Made by a program: the position numbers and the translations under genes. This document shows, in pieces, positions 10,220-21,830 of a stretch of 64,000 nucleotides of DNA. Origin of the DNA: Thereva unica. Its lineage: Eukaryota > Arthropoda > Insecta > Diptera > Therevidae. The stretch spans positions 168,158,516 through 168,222,515 of the forward strand of contig OX465281.1 of the NCBI GenBank assembly GCA_949987705.1, read 5' to 3'. How positions within the stretch are numbered: the first letter of the stretch is position 1; each line of letters starts with the position of its first letter. The notes below the pieces were generated by a model. The model saw only the letters and a list, made by a program, of their open reading frames with translations. It was not told the DNA's origin and did no database searches.

Positions 10220-10686
10220 CAACCAGAAGTATATTTAACAACAAAAGTAAATTTAACAACAAAAAAGAGATTTCTAATAAAGTTCATTTATCGGTAGCCT
10301 AGAGGTAAGGGTCTTGGGTCCTATCCCAGGCGAACCAAGTTCAATCCCCGACCGCAAAATGGTGAAATAAATTTTTTTTTTACTTCGGTGTAACATGTTT
10401 TAATTCTATTTCTCACTAAATTATATTATTTAATAATGATACTCAGGAGAACATAAACATTTATTTAATTAAAAGTGCAAAAAAATCATTTTCTTGAGTT
10501 TTTATGGCTCTTCGGCGGCTTTATAAATCATTAAGAAATTTCGCGGAAATAATATAATGTATTTATTTGTTTATATGCATATTTTATATGCTGTTCATTT
10601 TATTATAGTTTATAGTCATGTAGGTGGTGCTGTAGACCAAAACAAAAATTCAATTTTATCGAACTTCGCTGTGGATTTGTCACAAT
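10220..10686. repeat. Tandem repeat unit 1 (about 467 bp) with tRNA-like core
   Basis: The unit begins CAACCAGAAGTATATTT at 10220, and the same sequence starts again at 10687. Unit 1 is intact. Unit 2 is split by a LINE and resumes at 16607, running to about 16990. The two units share the tRNA-like motif, GCTCTTCGGCGGCTTTATAA and TATAGTCATGTAGGTGGTGC (unit 2: TTTAGTCATG...). This is a tandem duplication that predates the LINE insertion. Confidence 0.85.
10292..10357 (+). other. tRNA-like (SINE-type) motif
   Basis: CGGTAGCCTAGAGGTAAGG fits an A box/D arm, TTGGG-TCCTAT-CCCAG an anticodon-like stem-loop, and AAGTTCAATCCCC a B box/T arm. The spacing is right for a tRNA-derived SINE head, but the acceptor stem is only about four pairs and there is no credible anticodon, so a working tRNA is unlikely. 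Confidence 0.45.
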
Positions 10687-10765
10687 CAACCAGAAGTATA
10701 TTTAAACAACAAAAAAGAGATTTCTAATAAAATATCGGTAGCCTAGAGGTAAGGCGCTGGAGTCC
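10687..10765. repeat. Tandem repeat unit 2, left part, with LINE target site
   Basis: Starts CAACCAGAAGTATATTT and ends in GGCGCTGGAGTCC (10753-10765), the copy of the LINE target-site duplication on this side. The unit resumes at 16607. Confidence 0.85.
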
Positions 10766-11001
10766 GAGTCTCGTTTGTACTCTTATCAAGAGCAGACAGA
10801 CTGTGCGTTTAGACTAGAGGTCGCGAGAAAAGTCGGTGTTTTTTTTATTAACGAGCGTTATTTAGTGAGTGATATAAATTTTCAAAATAAGAAGTGTTAA
10901 TTAGATTTTCTTATTTAAAAAAAAATATAACTTTCGAGAAAGAAAAAATTAAAGAAATAGAGGATAAAAGACCTAGTGAAGAGCATGCACACGGAAGTGG
11001 C

Positions 11002-12582
11002 ATGTCTCAAATAAATAATATAAAAGGTGCCGCCGGCACCAGTGATAATAACACTAAAGTGTTTCCAAAAAATAAAGCCAGTGACAAAGAAGGCTATAAA
11101 ACCAGTGGTGACGAAAAAACTAACAAAGAACGGCGCCCTGTAAACAAAAGGCGCCGAAAAATCAAAATCATGCCAAATTTGTTGCAGAGAACAAAAGGCA
11201 ACAACATCACCCAGAAAAAAAGCCCAACAGCGTCTGGGTCCGAAACAACAGCAATATGCACCGTAGTGATGACTGACTCCGATGAAGAGTCATCCTCCCA
11301 CGACTCCATCCCAGGCAAATATAAAGGCCTGGGCAATAGTTTCAAGGAACTGGCCACTGACACGAATGAAGAAGAGGCCAGGCTTGAAAAAATGATCGAG
11401 GAGCTAAGGGAAAAAAATTTTCCCAGGCTCCCAAAACCAAAACCAACAACAACAAATCAGCAACAACAAAGTATGAAGCAGCAAGCTCCACAGCAGCAAC
11501 AGCAAAACCAAATCCAACAACAACAAAACCAGCAGCAACCGCAGCCGCAGCAGCAGCAACCACAACAGCAGCAGAGACAACAACAAAAAAAGGAGAAAAT
11601 TCCACCAATTAGTATATTTCACCAGCAACCTACGGATACGATTAGATTAGCTAAGCAGGTACTAAAACACACTAATTTTTATATAAAAAGATTTAGTGGT
11701 ACAAAGCATGCCCTAGTTCTAAGTAGCATGGAAGATTTTAAAAAAATTAAAAGTATTTTAGAACGGGCGAATACACAATTCTTCACTTACACGGCAAAAA
11801 GTGAAAAATTGCAAAGTGTCCTCTTGAAAGGTCTCGACCCCGATTGTGACACTCAGGAGCTTCTGAACGAACTGCAATCTCTCGCGGTAGATAATTTAAA
11901 ATTTTCCGCGGTTAAAAAATTTAGTACAAGCTATTCGCGTACTGCTAAGAGGCAGCTCCCGATATTCTTGGTCCAATTAACTCCCGACAGTCGGTTGGAT
12001 AACCTAAAAAATATTAGGTATCTCAACTTCCATGTGGTAACTTGGGAGAAAATAAATAAAAAAGCAGACATCCTGCAATGTATGCGCTGCCAAAGGTTTG
12101 GACATGCCGCAGCTAACTGCCAAATGGCTTTTAGATGCGTCAAATGTGAGAAAACCCACAATCAAGGCGAATGTCCTCTGGGGAGGGAAAAAGTCGAGGA
12201 TAAAAACAAGCTGTTCTGTGTGCTCTGCAGATCTAATGGACATCCTGCTAATTATAGAGGATGCCCTAAATATGCAGAGTTCAAGCAACGTATTAAGGCG
12301 CGTAAAGAACAAATACAGGCCCAACAAGACCGTAAGGGGCAAATGTTTAAAAATTTAGTTGTACCTGGTATGTCCTTCGCCCAAATGGCGGCTGGAGCCC
12401 AGACAACCAAACAGCAAGCCCCAAAAGCTGCGCCTGCAGCAAGCTCTGGGGACAGCGAGCTGAAAGCGGTTCTCCTATCAATACAAGGGCAAATCGCTCA
12501 GCTACAAAAACAACTAAACGAGCAAAACGCCCGTTTAGACTTAGTATATTCCTTCTTTACGACAGAAACCATCTCTGGGTAA
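11002..12582 (+). CDS. Jockey-type LINE ORF1 (Gag-like, polyQ, zinc knuckles)
   Basis: I chose the ATG at 11002 (526 aa). The frame is open upstream to 10894, but only from a GTG. Residues about 1-140 are basic and low complexity. A Gln-rich tract lies at about 155-210. A PRE_C2HC-like/RRM-like region spans about 215-350. Three zinc knuckles follow: CMRCQRFGHAAANC, CVKCEKTHNQGEC and CVLCRSNGHPANYRGC. The C-terminus is Gln-rich with a possible coiled coil. This is the RNA-binding Gag-like protein of Jockey-clade LINEs, which forms cytoplasmic RNPs with the transcript. It is separated from ORF2 by 8 nt. Intact. Confidence 0.92.
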   Translation: MSQINNIKGAAGTSDNNTKVFPKNKASDKEGYKTSGDEKTNKERRPVNKRRRKIKIMPNLLQRTKGNNITQKKSPTASGSETTAICTVVMTDSDEESSSHDSIPGKYKGLGNSFKELATDTNEEEARLEKMIEELREKNFPRLPKPKPTTTNQQQQSMKQQAPQQQQQNQIQQQQNQQQPQPQQQQPQQQQRQQQKKEKIPPISIFHQQPTDTIRLAKQVLKHTNFYIKRFSGTKHALVLSSMEDFKKIKSILERANTQFFTYTAKSEKLQSVLLKGLDPDCDTQELLNELQSLAVDNLKFSAVKKFSTSYSRTAKRQLPIFLVQLTPDSRLDNLKNIRYLNFHVVTWEKINKKADILQCMRCQRFGHAAANCQMAFRCVKCEKTHNQGECPLGREKVEDKNKLFCVLCRSNGHPANYRGCPKYAEFKQRIKARKEQIQAQQDRKGQMFKNLVVPGMSFAQMAAGAQTTKQQAPKAAPAASSGDSELKAVLLSIQGQIAQLQKQLNEQNARLDLVYSFFTTETISG

Positions 12583-12590
12583 GCTGTTTA

Positions 12591-15500
12591 ATGGCTTTAC
12601 GCAGGGAGGACACGATCAAGGTCACTGCGGTGAACGTCAATTCGCTGATAAGAAACGAAAGAAGGGCGAATTTACTGACTCTTTTGCAAAACCAAAATCC
12701 TGATGTGCTTCTTGCTAGTGAAACCAAACTAAGCGAGAAACACAAAGTGGATTACAAAGATTATGTGGTAATTAGGAGAGATAGACCTAATGCCACACAA
12801 GCTGGGGGCCTACTAATACTAGTAAAGACCACCCTTAAACACAAGATCATGTATAGCAGGGACATCGCAAAGTTTCGGGTGTTAGAAGCGTGCGTTATAT
12901 ACCTCCCTCTGTCTAGTGGCAGAAGGCTGTATATAATTGCCGCGTACGCACCCCAAACCTCCCAATCCAGACTATTTATAGAGGAAATGAGCTCTCTTTT
13001 TCAAACTCTCCACCTGGAGTCGGAGCAAAATTTTTACTTATTGGCCGGAGATTTAAACGCACGCCACGAAGCATGGGGAAATCAAACGGCTAACATCAGG
13101 GGCAACCAACTGAATGACTGGTTGGCTCAGAATAGAATTCAGCGAAAAGTAAATCTTTACGCTACGGACATGCCATCATACCCAAATGGCGGTTCTTTTC
13201 TGGATATATGCCTGTTAGACTCTCGGCTGGGTGTACTAGGGGTAAACACAAACGCGACAAACTGTCTAACGACAGTGCCGTACGACAGCGACCACCAAGG
13301 ACTGGAAATAACAGTACAAGTCCCTGACGACTCCATGGAACTCCTCGAATATTGCGAAGTGCACCCTTTTGCCTACCAGAAGATGCACTGGCCAAAGTTC
13401 GAGAAGGCTATGGAGAGGGCAATTCAGAATAACGGACTATTACCTCCCACAACTAGGAATTTGACTAACAATGAGATTGATGCATATCTGAAAGATATGG
13501 ACAACCTCATTGTTCAGACTATGGACAACACCATACCACGGACAAAGAAAAAGAACAGTACAGACTGTTACAGGAACGCTACAATTGACGCACTACAAAA
13601 ACATAAAAGTAGAATACTGACGAGACTGAAATCCCTACACCGCCAGTTTCAGGATAGACAGAGTCCGGAGATCGTAACTCTTAAATCGGTTATGAAAAAC
13701 CTCCAACAACTCCTCAAACAACAATTCTCACAGTCTGTGAATCTGTACTGGAACAAAAAGATTCGTGCTATTCAAACTAATAGCGCGAGCATGTTCCCAC
13801 AGATAAATAAAATCTTTAGGAGTAAAACACATAATCGGTTGGACAAGTTGCGTATCCCCAGGACCCTGGCTAGCCAGGAACTACTGAGGTCTGCGAACAT
13901 AGATCCCGAAGAAACCAGTATTGTTGACGATAATTACTGTATAGAGGACGAGCAGGAGAAAGTGGATTTAGTGGGGGCCTACTATCAAGGAATTTATTCG
14001 GTGAACACTTGTGTTCGGCCGAATTTTGACCTTGAAAATAGGGCCCTGCTGAACCATTTCAGAATAACTAATGAGATCGAGGTCTGGAAATCCGAGAACC
14101 GAAGAATCATCGAGTTCAGTGAAGACTGCCCAGCGAACAATGTTCCTGAGGCACAAGCAAACTCTCTTCTCACTACGAAAACTGATCTCCTGCTAACTTT
14201 TCGCCGTCTAAACAATAAGAAGTCGTCTGGGGTGGACGGTGTTCCAAACATCGTCCTGAAACATTTGCCCCTGGTGGCCATAGACATATATACCACTCTG
14301 TTTAACAATGCATTAAACAACGCCCATTTTCCAGGACACTGGAAGACGGCAGTGGTGTACCCAATACCCAAAAAGGGTAAAGATAAAAGTAACCCTGCTA
14401 ATCTTCGGTCAATAAGTCTGCTCCCGAAATATCAGCAAGGTTTTTGAATCAGTAATTAATAGATCATTGTCCAAATGGGTTGAGGAAAAGAATATAATTC
14501 CCGATAACCAATTCGGTTTCAGGGCGGGACATGACACCATTCATGCCGCGTCGAAATTGGTATCAGACATACACTGGAACTTAATGAAAGGCCAATGTAC
14601 CGGAGCATGCTTGATCGACTATGAGAAGGCGTTCGATACAGTGTGGATCGAGGGCCTTCTCTACAAATTAGCCAGATACGGGATGACCGGACCTCTGCTA
14701 TACTTGATCTATAATATGATTTCCAAGAAGAAGTTCATCGTTAAAAGTGGGAACTTCACATCAGGAAAGGTATTTGATATTAAAAACGGTTTGCAACAGG
14801 GCGCAGTGAACTCGCCGCTCTTGTTTAATATCTTTACGAGTGACCTAATTAGTTCACTCCGCTTCGCATTAGCGTATGCGGATGACCTGATTGTGTACAG
14901 GACGGGGCCGAAGATTGGAGTGATCCAGACGCTCTTACAACGTGACTTCGAAACAATCGAGCGCTATAGTGATGATTGGAAGTTGAAGATCAACTTTGGC
15001 AAATGCGAATCGATCCTTTTCCGGACGCCTCTACGCAGAGCTTCGTACGATGTGCAGAGGAACTGGAAAACATTCCGAATTTCGAACTACGCGGGACAGG
15101 CGTTAGAACACAAATCGGAAGTGAAATACCTTGGGCTTTGGCTGGATCAATACTTGTATTTCAATAGAAATGTAAGTGCTGCTCTGGACAAGGCAAACAA
15201 GGCGTTTCACATGACTAAAAGGCTTTTTTATAGCAGACACCTAAGCTCACGGGTAAAGGTGATCTGCTACCAAGCCTTGGTCAGACCGATTTTAACTTAT
15301 GGCTGCCCAGTGTGGTTCAACATATCCCCTTTTTATATGGAAAAGCTTCGGGTTTTCGAAAGACAATGCTTAAGGGCGTGCTTAAGGTTGTACCGAACAC
15401 CCGAATCTGGCTTCACGAAGTTTCACGCCAACAATGTTCTTTACGATAAGGCATTTGTTAATAGGATCGACAACTTCATAATCAAGTTGATTCGAAGACA

Positions 15501-15825
15501 TATTGCAAGAGCGACGGAGAGCGAAAATCCTCTTATTCGGGGAGCGTTCTATCCTAACGCTGAATATCACAGAGCTGCTTGTGACCGCGGCTTTATCCCT
15601 CCAGAGGCATTTGTCTTTCTAGATAGAAAAAGATTGGTCCAAGATGGTTCGGGGGTGCCCCTCTTTTACCACCTACACCGTTCTGCGACAGATAAACGCT
15701 ACAGATTTAGCAATGAAGATATGGAAGTTCAGGAGCTCCTGAGGTTCAGTACTCGAATCTCGGGGAGAGATAGACGAGACGCCTCCACTGCAAGTACTCT
15801 GTACTGGTGGCTGGAGGATACTTAA
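12591..15825 (+). pseudogene. Jockey-type LINE ORF2 (endonuclease + reverse transcriptase), one frameshift
   Basis: 12591-14429 and 14431-15825 are one gene broken by a single extra base at about 14430. The first part has the apurinic-type endonuclease: VNVNSL, ASETKL (catalytic Glu), LLAGDLNARHEAWG, GSFLDICLL and SDHQGLE (Asp-His). It continues into the RT with SSGVDGVPN and NLRSISLLP. The second part has QFGFRAGHDT, LIDYEKAFDTVW, LQQGAVNSPLLFN, the catalytic YADDLIVY and LTYGCPVW. About 1,077 codons in total, normal for the family. As it stands the RT is cut before its palm, so the copy is non-autonomous. A sequencing error is possible, since no other defect is seen. Confidence 0.92.
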
Positions 15826-16606
15826 ATATTGCGTATTCGCCCTTAAACTTTAGATATAAACTAGTTTAGCATGTAATCTAGTTTTTAAAGATTAGCTTAG
15901 GGCTTAGATAGGATTAGTTATAGTTTTTACTTAGTAATAGATTTAGTTTTAAGTAAGCTTAAGTGCGAGCTGCCACGAGCTTTTGTTAGTTTTGTCTGTC
16001 TGTTTTTGTTTGTTGTTTGTCTGTTCTTTGTTTGTTTTGTTAGTTTCTCTAACACGAGCCCGTGGAAGCTCGTCGCCTGGACGGAGTACATCCGAGGCAG
16101 GTCCTCCGCTGTACCCCGTCCGGATAGTTCTGTGTTTAGGTTAAGTAGCTTGTAAGTAAGTGGTGCGAGCTTTCACGAGCTTGAGCTCTAGCATCACTCG
16201 AGGCTGTGGAAGTTCGTCGCCTGGACGGGGAGCACCTGAGACGATTTTATCGTCTCCGCTGCTCCCCGCCCAGATAGTTAGAAATAAGTTATTGATTAAG
16301 TAGACGTAAGATTTTTATATAATATAAACATAGCTCTAAGTTTTTTTTCACATTTTTGCTTAGATTTACAATAATCATGATTTATTTTTAAATAAAATAT
16401 AATTAAAAATAGATAAGTTTTAGCCGAAAGGCATAAGTTAATATAAGTTATAGATTAATTTAGAGTGCCTGTTGAGGGCCAGTAAGTTAGATAGACTAGA
16501 ATAGGTTAGAATAATTAACTTTAAGCATTTAGTTAAATTTATATCAAGATAGTTAGTAAGAGAAATAAATGCTTTTTATATATAAAAAAAAAAAAAAAAA
16601 AAAAAA
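15826..16606 (+). other. 3' UTR of the Jockey-type LINE with two related stem-loops
   Basis: Two similar segments, each introduced by GTGCGAGCT and GTGGAAG(C/T)TCGTCGCCTGGACGG, fold into hairpins at 16079-16121 (GGACGG and GTAC pairing with GTAC and CCGTCC) and 16223-16270. The second has a perfect inner hairpin GAGACGAT-TTT-ATCGTCTC at 16238-16256. An AT-rich stretch and the poly(A) follow. Confidence 0.7.
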
Positions 16607-16990
16607 GGCGCTGGAGTCCTATCCCAGGCGAACCAAGTTCAATCCCCGACCGCAAAATGGTGAAATAAAAATTTTTTTTTTTACTTCGGTGTAACATGTT
16701 TTAATTCTATTTCTCACTAAAAATTATATTATTTAATAATGATACTCAGGAGAACATAAACATTTATTTAATTAGAAGTGCAAAAAAATCATTTTCTTGA
16801 GGTTTTATGGCTCTTCGGCGGCTTTATAAATCATTAAGAAATTTCGCGGAAATAATATAAAGTATTTATTTGTTTATATGCATATTTTATATGCTGTTCA
16901 TTTTATTATAGTTTTTAGTCATGTAGGTGGTGCTGTAGACCAAAACAAAAATTTAATTTTATCGAACTTCGCTGTGGATTTGTCACAAAA
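16607..16990. repeat. Tandem repeat unit 2, right part
   Basis: Continues the unit interrupted at 10765, starting with the second copy of the LINE target-site duplication (GGCGCTGGAGTCC), then the tRNA-like T arm and the rest of the 467-bp unit down to GTGGATTTGTCACAA. Confidence 0.85.
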
Positions 16991-17301
16991 AATATGTATG
17001 ATTTAAACGAAACATTTGGTAGGTTTAAAACGAAAAGTAGATATCTAATTTTTACCAGGGCATATAAACGCTTACTGAAATGAATGAAAATTTATAAATT
17101 TCACGAACGATGTATTTAAGACCGTCCTTATAGTCCATGAATATAAGGAAGTGATTTTTCTCAGAATTTTTAATATTTTACAAAAATTTTACAAACGATT
17201 TGCCCCATATCTAAAAAATTTTGCAGCCCTTTGTTTAAAAGCATATTTTTAAGTTTTTATTAACTAAATTTGTATATATCTCTTCAGAATAACAAAACAA
17301 A
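16991..17301. other. AT-rich spacer, nothing recognised
   Basis: No ORF, RNA gene or repeat that I can support. Confidence 0.4.
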
Positions 17302-17778
17302 AGTGGGATGTTGTGCCTAGAGACTAGCCACTAATTACGCTTTTTCGTGGTATTCTTTCTATTGAATAACACTTCAGTCTGGATGACAATATATTAAGTG
17401 AAGATTGTGAAGAATTGCGAAAATATTCAAACAAATAACTCGAAAAACTAACGCATCTTTCATGGAGATGCTGCTGAAAGAATTTTACAATAATTGCCCG
17501 CCAAGAATTTGAGAGAATTGATATATTTTAATTGCACCCCATCTATGACAAAGAATAATTAACACCATCTATGGCAATATTACATTACTCTTCGTTTTAC
17601 CTATGATTATCAATTTCCATAAAATATACAAAATACATTTCATAAATAATAGAAAATCTGTTGTCATAAATCAGTTGTTTACTTCCTTCTAAAGTTTATA
17701 CATATCTTGCATTGGAATGTACCTTTTTATGAAAGCATGAATAAATAGGTTTATTGCCACATTACTACAAGTTAGTGT

Positions 17779-17840
17779 TTGGAGTAATGGGAAAGCGCTA
17801 GATCGGGGTGCGAAAGGACCAGGTTCGATTCTTGATGAAT
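17779..17840 (+). other. tRNA-like motif at the inner end of the left arm
   Basis: TTGGAGTAATGGGAAAGCG, GATCGGGGTGCG and the B-box-like CCAGGTTCGATTCTTG. The mirror copy at about 18243-18318 (minus) reads GGACCCGGGTTCGATACTGG, a better B box. The region looks derived from a tRNA or SINE, with no complete cloverleaf. Confidence 0.4.
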
Positions 17841-19011
17841 TTTTTAAGTACTTTTTTTTAGCTTTTTTAGTTATGATGATTTATTGTAGTATAATAAACT
17901 AAGCCTGCGTTGATGATAAAATCTCAAAGCGGCGACTAATTAAAACCTTTGGGACATATTCAATTGTGAGCTATAACTCAATCTATAATAAGCTAAATAA
18001 GCCAAATCCGCTTTTAACTAAAACTTTTATTTCACGTTGCATTGATTTAATTATTGTCATAATGCTGTATCATAGTTTGGCCATGGAGATTCATAAGTAT
18101 TACACTGACCAACGCTATATATAATTAATCTTGCAAAGTTTTTGTTAAAGGCTTATGTAGGTTATAAGTTGTGAGACTTTGCGTAATCTAAAACTTAACA
18201 AAGTATTTAACAAACACTACCAAAACCTCATAACTTAAAAAAAAAAAATAGTACGCGGCCATCACCAGTATCGAACCCGGGTCCTGTCGCACCCCGAGCT
18301 ATCACCAACCCATTACTCCAAACTCTAACTCGTAGGAATGTGGCAATAAACCTATTTATTCATGCTTTCATAAAAACGTACATTCCAATACAAGATATGT
18401 ATAAACTTTAGAAGGAAGTAAACAACTGATTTATGACAACAGATTTTCTATTATTTATGAAATGTATTTTGTATATTTTATGGAAATTGATAATCATAGG
18501 TAAAACGAAGAGTAATGTAATATTGCCATAGATGGTGTTTACTATTCTTTGTCATAGATGGGGTGCAATTAAAATATATCAATTCTTTCATATTTTTGGC
18601 GGGTAATTATTGGTGTTGGTCTCTTGCGAAGTGGGGGTACTTGTGTGCGTGCACGTGCATATATGCTATGGATAAACAGGTGCCTGTGTTTTTCAGTAGA
18701 TGTTCTACATTTAAAGAAAAGTGAAGTGCGTGCATGATAATATTTTCTTTAAAAATAAAAAATAAAGTTAAATTGAAGTGTAAATAAATACAAAAGGCGC
18801 GGTAAGCTGAATTTTTAACAATAATGTATGTTTAAGTAAAATAATACACCTAATTCTGCTGTGCAAAGTGATTTTAGATTTGCCTCCAATCCATAGAAAA
18901 ATTTTTAGATTCGTTTTACATAATTATATAGTGTTTACATGTGTGATGTGTTTTGTGTTTTTTTTTTTTTTTTTTTTTTTTTTTTTCAATTTGACACTTT
19001 CGATTTATTGG

Positions 19012-19312
19012 CCTCGATTCCCAGATCCAGTGGGTCGGTAGTGAGTGCGGATTTGAGACTTTGCGATTCTCAAATCTGCAACCGCGAATCTCTCTTTGAC
19101 ATTTTCCTTGCTTTAAAAGTGTGATCCGCAACAAATTTTCTGAGGATTTGAAACCACAAATGCGCCTAAGATAATCCGACATCGGGTATTTCATTAGCGT
19201 GTGAGTCTTCACTCCGAATTTTTGATTTAATTGAATCCGCGACTGCGAATTTGAGAATCGCAAAGTGTCAAATCCGCACTCACTTCCGCGCCGTCGGATC
19301 TGGGAATCGAGG
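19012..19312. mobile_element. 301-bp MITE with about 78-bp terminal inverted repeats
   Basis: Starts CCTCGATTCCCAGATCC and ends with the complement GGATCTGGGAATCGAGG (19296-19312). The arms match with few mismatches for about 78 bp, including TGAGTGCGGATTTGA and TTTGCGATTCTCAAAT. It has no coding capacity. An extra left-arm copy lies at 19364-19404, showing a second partial insertion or a rearrangement. Confidence 0.85.
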
Positions 19313-19363
19313 TCATATTATTTTGTTTTTCCATAATTTTTGAGTAATTGTTTTGGGCAGTGG

Positions 19364-19404
19364 CCTCGATTCCCAGATCCGGCGGGTCGGAAGTGAGTGC
19401 GGAT
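19364..19404 (+). repeat. Partial extra arm of the same MITE
   Basis: CCTCGATTCCCAGATCCGGC through GTGAGTGCGGATC repeats the first 41 bp of the MITE at 19012. It joins directly to the outer right arm of the long-inverted-repeat element at CAATCTCCAC. Confidence 0.8.
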
Positions 19405-19514
19405 CAATCTCCACTTAATATATTGTCATCCAATCTGAAGTGTTATTCAACAGAAAGAATACCATGAAAAAGCGTAATTAGTGGCTAGTCTCTAGGCACA
19501 ACATCCCACTAGTT

Positions 19515-21830
19515 TCTTTTCTATCTCACTGCACTTATTTATTCTGCGGTTTGACTACTTACTTTTGCTTCCGCGTGGAGAGTGAGGGGGCGGGCAGATT
19601 TGCAACGGCGCAAGGCAGGGGTTTTAAATTGTGGTTACAATTGCCACACAATTGTTACGTCGTCGTCGCCTTCGTGGAATAATGAAAATACTAAACTTTA
19701 TTTATGCAGTTCATTCGCGTGGATATTTGTGGGATTACAAAAATTCAGATTTTAAAGATCGCTTTCTTAAAACAGTTGAAAGGACGTAGGCCTGTTATTT
19801 GAAATATCTCATCACGGAGGAGTTAAAAATTTAAAAACTTACGCACATACTTCTTCATAATGAAGTAAAAAAGCGGCAGTGGTGCTTCTCAGGAAAGCAA
19901 TTGGTTTGCTTTTAAAAGTTTGATTTTTTTAAAAGGCACGGATGAAGCTGATTGAGGATTAGAAATGAACACAATCAGAAGTATTCAATTTTAATTTATA
20001 ATAATAAAACCCAAATACGTCTTTTCCTTTGCTTTTTTTGCTCTTGATTGATGATAATAAAAGCGCTAGAAGCCGCCGCTGCAAGAAAAAGGTGTTCCAT
20101 ACCGAGCGATAGTTATTCAACTAAACTGCTCGTGTATGAAAGTACTGCCTAGTTTCTTGGAGTTGCCCCTTATCGCTAAATATTGTTGTTGGAAAACATT
20201 TATTCTAATTGATGCTTGTTGCCATTGTCTTAAATTGCTTGAATTGCTCCATTACTGTTGGCCGACGATTGTTGCTTAAAAAAATGTCTGTGTAAACGCA
20301 CCGTCCGGCAACGAGCAATAAACAATATCTGTCACTTTAAAATATGCACTGAGTGTCGCCAGATAATTGAGGCGCTACCGATAATATTTCGTGTTGCCTA
20401 TTGCCAGTTGCTTATTGCTTGCTGCCGTTCATCCTTTTGATCCTGGACAACCGATTTTGTGGAGTGAAACATCGGATGGCCCATTTTGTGGAATGTGTTT
20501 CGTCCATTCAAAGTTTGAATGTTGAAAACGGCGTTGTGACAGGTCATTGGGCAAAGTGCTTATTGGTTAACAATCAAGCGGGGTATAATTGACGACACTT
20601 CAAATCGATGAACGCTGTACAACGAACAAAACACCATGGAAGACATGACATCTATCAATTTACGAAAAATGCTGCCAAGCTGATTTGAAGAGGTGAGAGG
20701 AATGTTGTATGCGTCACAGCATTAATCAAGCCTGAGATCGGGGGAAGAGTTCATTAGGGCTAAAAAGACAATCTTCGAAATTTACGTTTGCTCCCTCCCC
20801 CCTTAAGAAAAAATTCAGACGCGTATCGCAGGAAATTTAATGTACTTTCACGTTGTAGAAGGGTTTTTTATGATAACGTGTATATTTTCCGAGTTGTAAG
20901 GGGTTGGGGTGGGCGTTTTTTACGTTTTCTTAGAAAGGCCAAAAAACACAGTTTTTCAACGCGCTTAGTGCCAAAACCGCTCATCAGAAGATCAAAGAAA
21001 ATTTTGCCACCTTTAATTTTCTATGTAGTTTTCGAAATACGAGCGTAAAACAGAAAAAGGTGAGAAACTTTTTGGGGTTTTATGCGTTTTTGGTTGAGAA
21101 GCTGCAAACCCCTACAAGGTGGCAAACTTGAGGTCCTGATTTAGCATCCTAAAATCCATTTTAAACCGCTGCATAATTGTGTTTGGATAAAGCCACAATT
21201 TAACTGGACTACTTACGAAATTACGTTTGGATAAATTTGGCCTCCTATAGAACTTCCGTTAGGGCATTCCTACACTAAGGACCATGGTTATGGGAGCATG
21301 ATCCTTTTTGGGTGAGGGGGCGTGTGGGAACTAAACGTGGTCCGTCCGTGGGCCCCTTTACCTCTTAGGTTAGCGTTTTCGTTGAGCCTTTTGACAAATT
21401 TTTTCTCTATTTCGTAATTTGTGTGATTTTTTGGTTTATTTAACTGGTATTACACTACTTGTGAAATTGTTAATGTAAATCCCGATTGTGTATATAACCA
21501 AACCAAGCACCGAAACATATTTAGGCATGTCTTGTTGAGTCAGCTAGTTATTGCAAAACTTCACATGATCTTGATCCTTCCGATGGCACTCAGCCCAAAT
21601 CGAGCCTTGGCCACCTCTAGAGCAACTGATATCTTGATACCTCATTAAAATATGTTTTTAGGTTAAAATTGGTGCTGTTTCCATTCTTAAATCTGTTACT
21701 AAAGGCCGTGTACAACAGAATATTCAAATATTTGACTTTGCATAGAATGGAAATGAGCACAAAGTATAGAACAGCTTCACTGGTGATAGATTGATACCAA
21801 TGGATCATGCCAAGAAAAGTAAATGGGGCC
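19515..21830. other. Stretch without recognised genes
   Basis: Short ORFs (20258-20440, 20401-20592, 20788-21048 on the plus strand) have no recognisable domain. 20228-20270 resembles 9895-9965 in inverted orientation. No RNA gene seen. Confidence 0.4.

Larger units (their letters stand above)
10766..16606 (+). mobile_element. Full-length Jockey-type LINE with TSD and poly(A)
   Basis: The 13-bp direct repeat GGCGCTGGAGTCC at 10753-10765 and 16607-16619 flanks the element, which ends in more than 20 A. Removing it restores the interrupted tRNA-like repeat. The element has a 5' UTR of about 236 bp, ORF1, ORF2 with endonuclease and RT but no RNase H, and a 0.78-kb 3' UTR. It is complete in structure. 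One frameshift in the RT is the only lesion that I found. Confidence 0.93.
17302..19514. mobile_element. Long-inverted-repeat element, right arm interrupted by other DNA
   Basis: The left arm (17302-17840) begins AGTGGGATGTTGTGCCTAG. Its reverse complement closes the element at about 19492-19510. The inner arm returns at 18241-18612: both arms share the segments around GCACCCCATCTATGACAAAG, AAATCAGTTGTTTACTTCC and the tRNA-like motif. In the right arm about 95 bp present in the left arm are replaced by 18613-19404. There is no coding region, so it is non-autonomous. The single-stranded form would fold into a giant hairpin. Confidence 0.8.
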
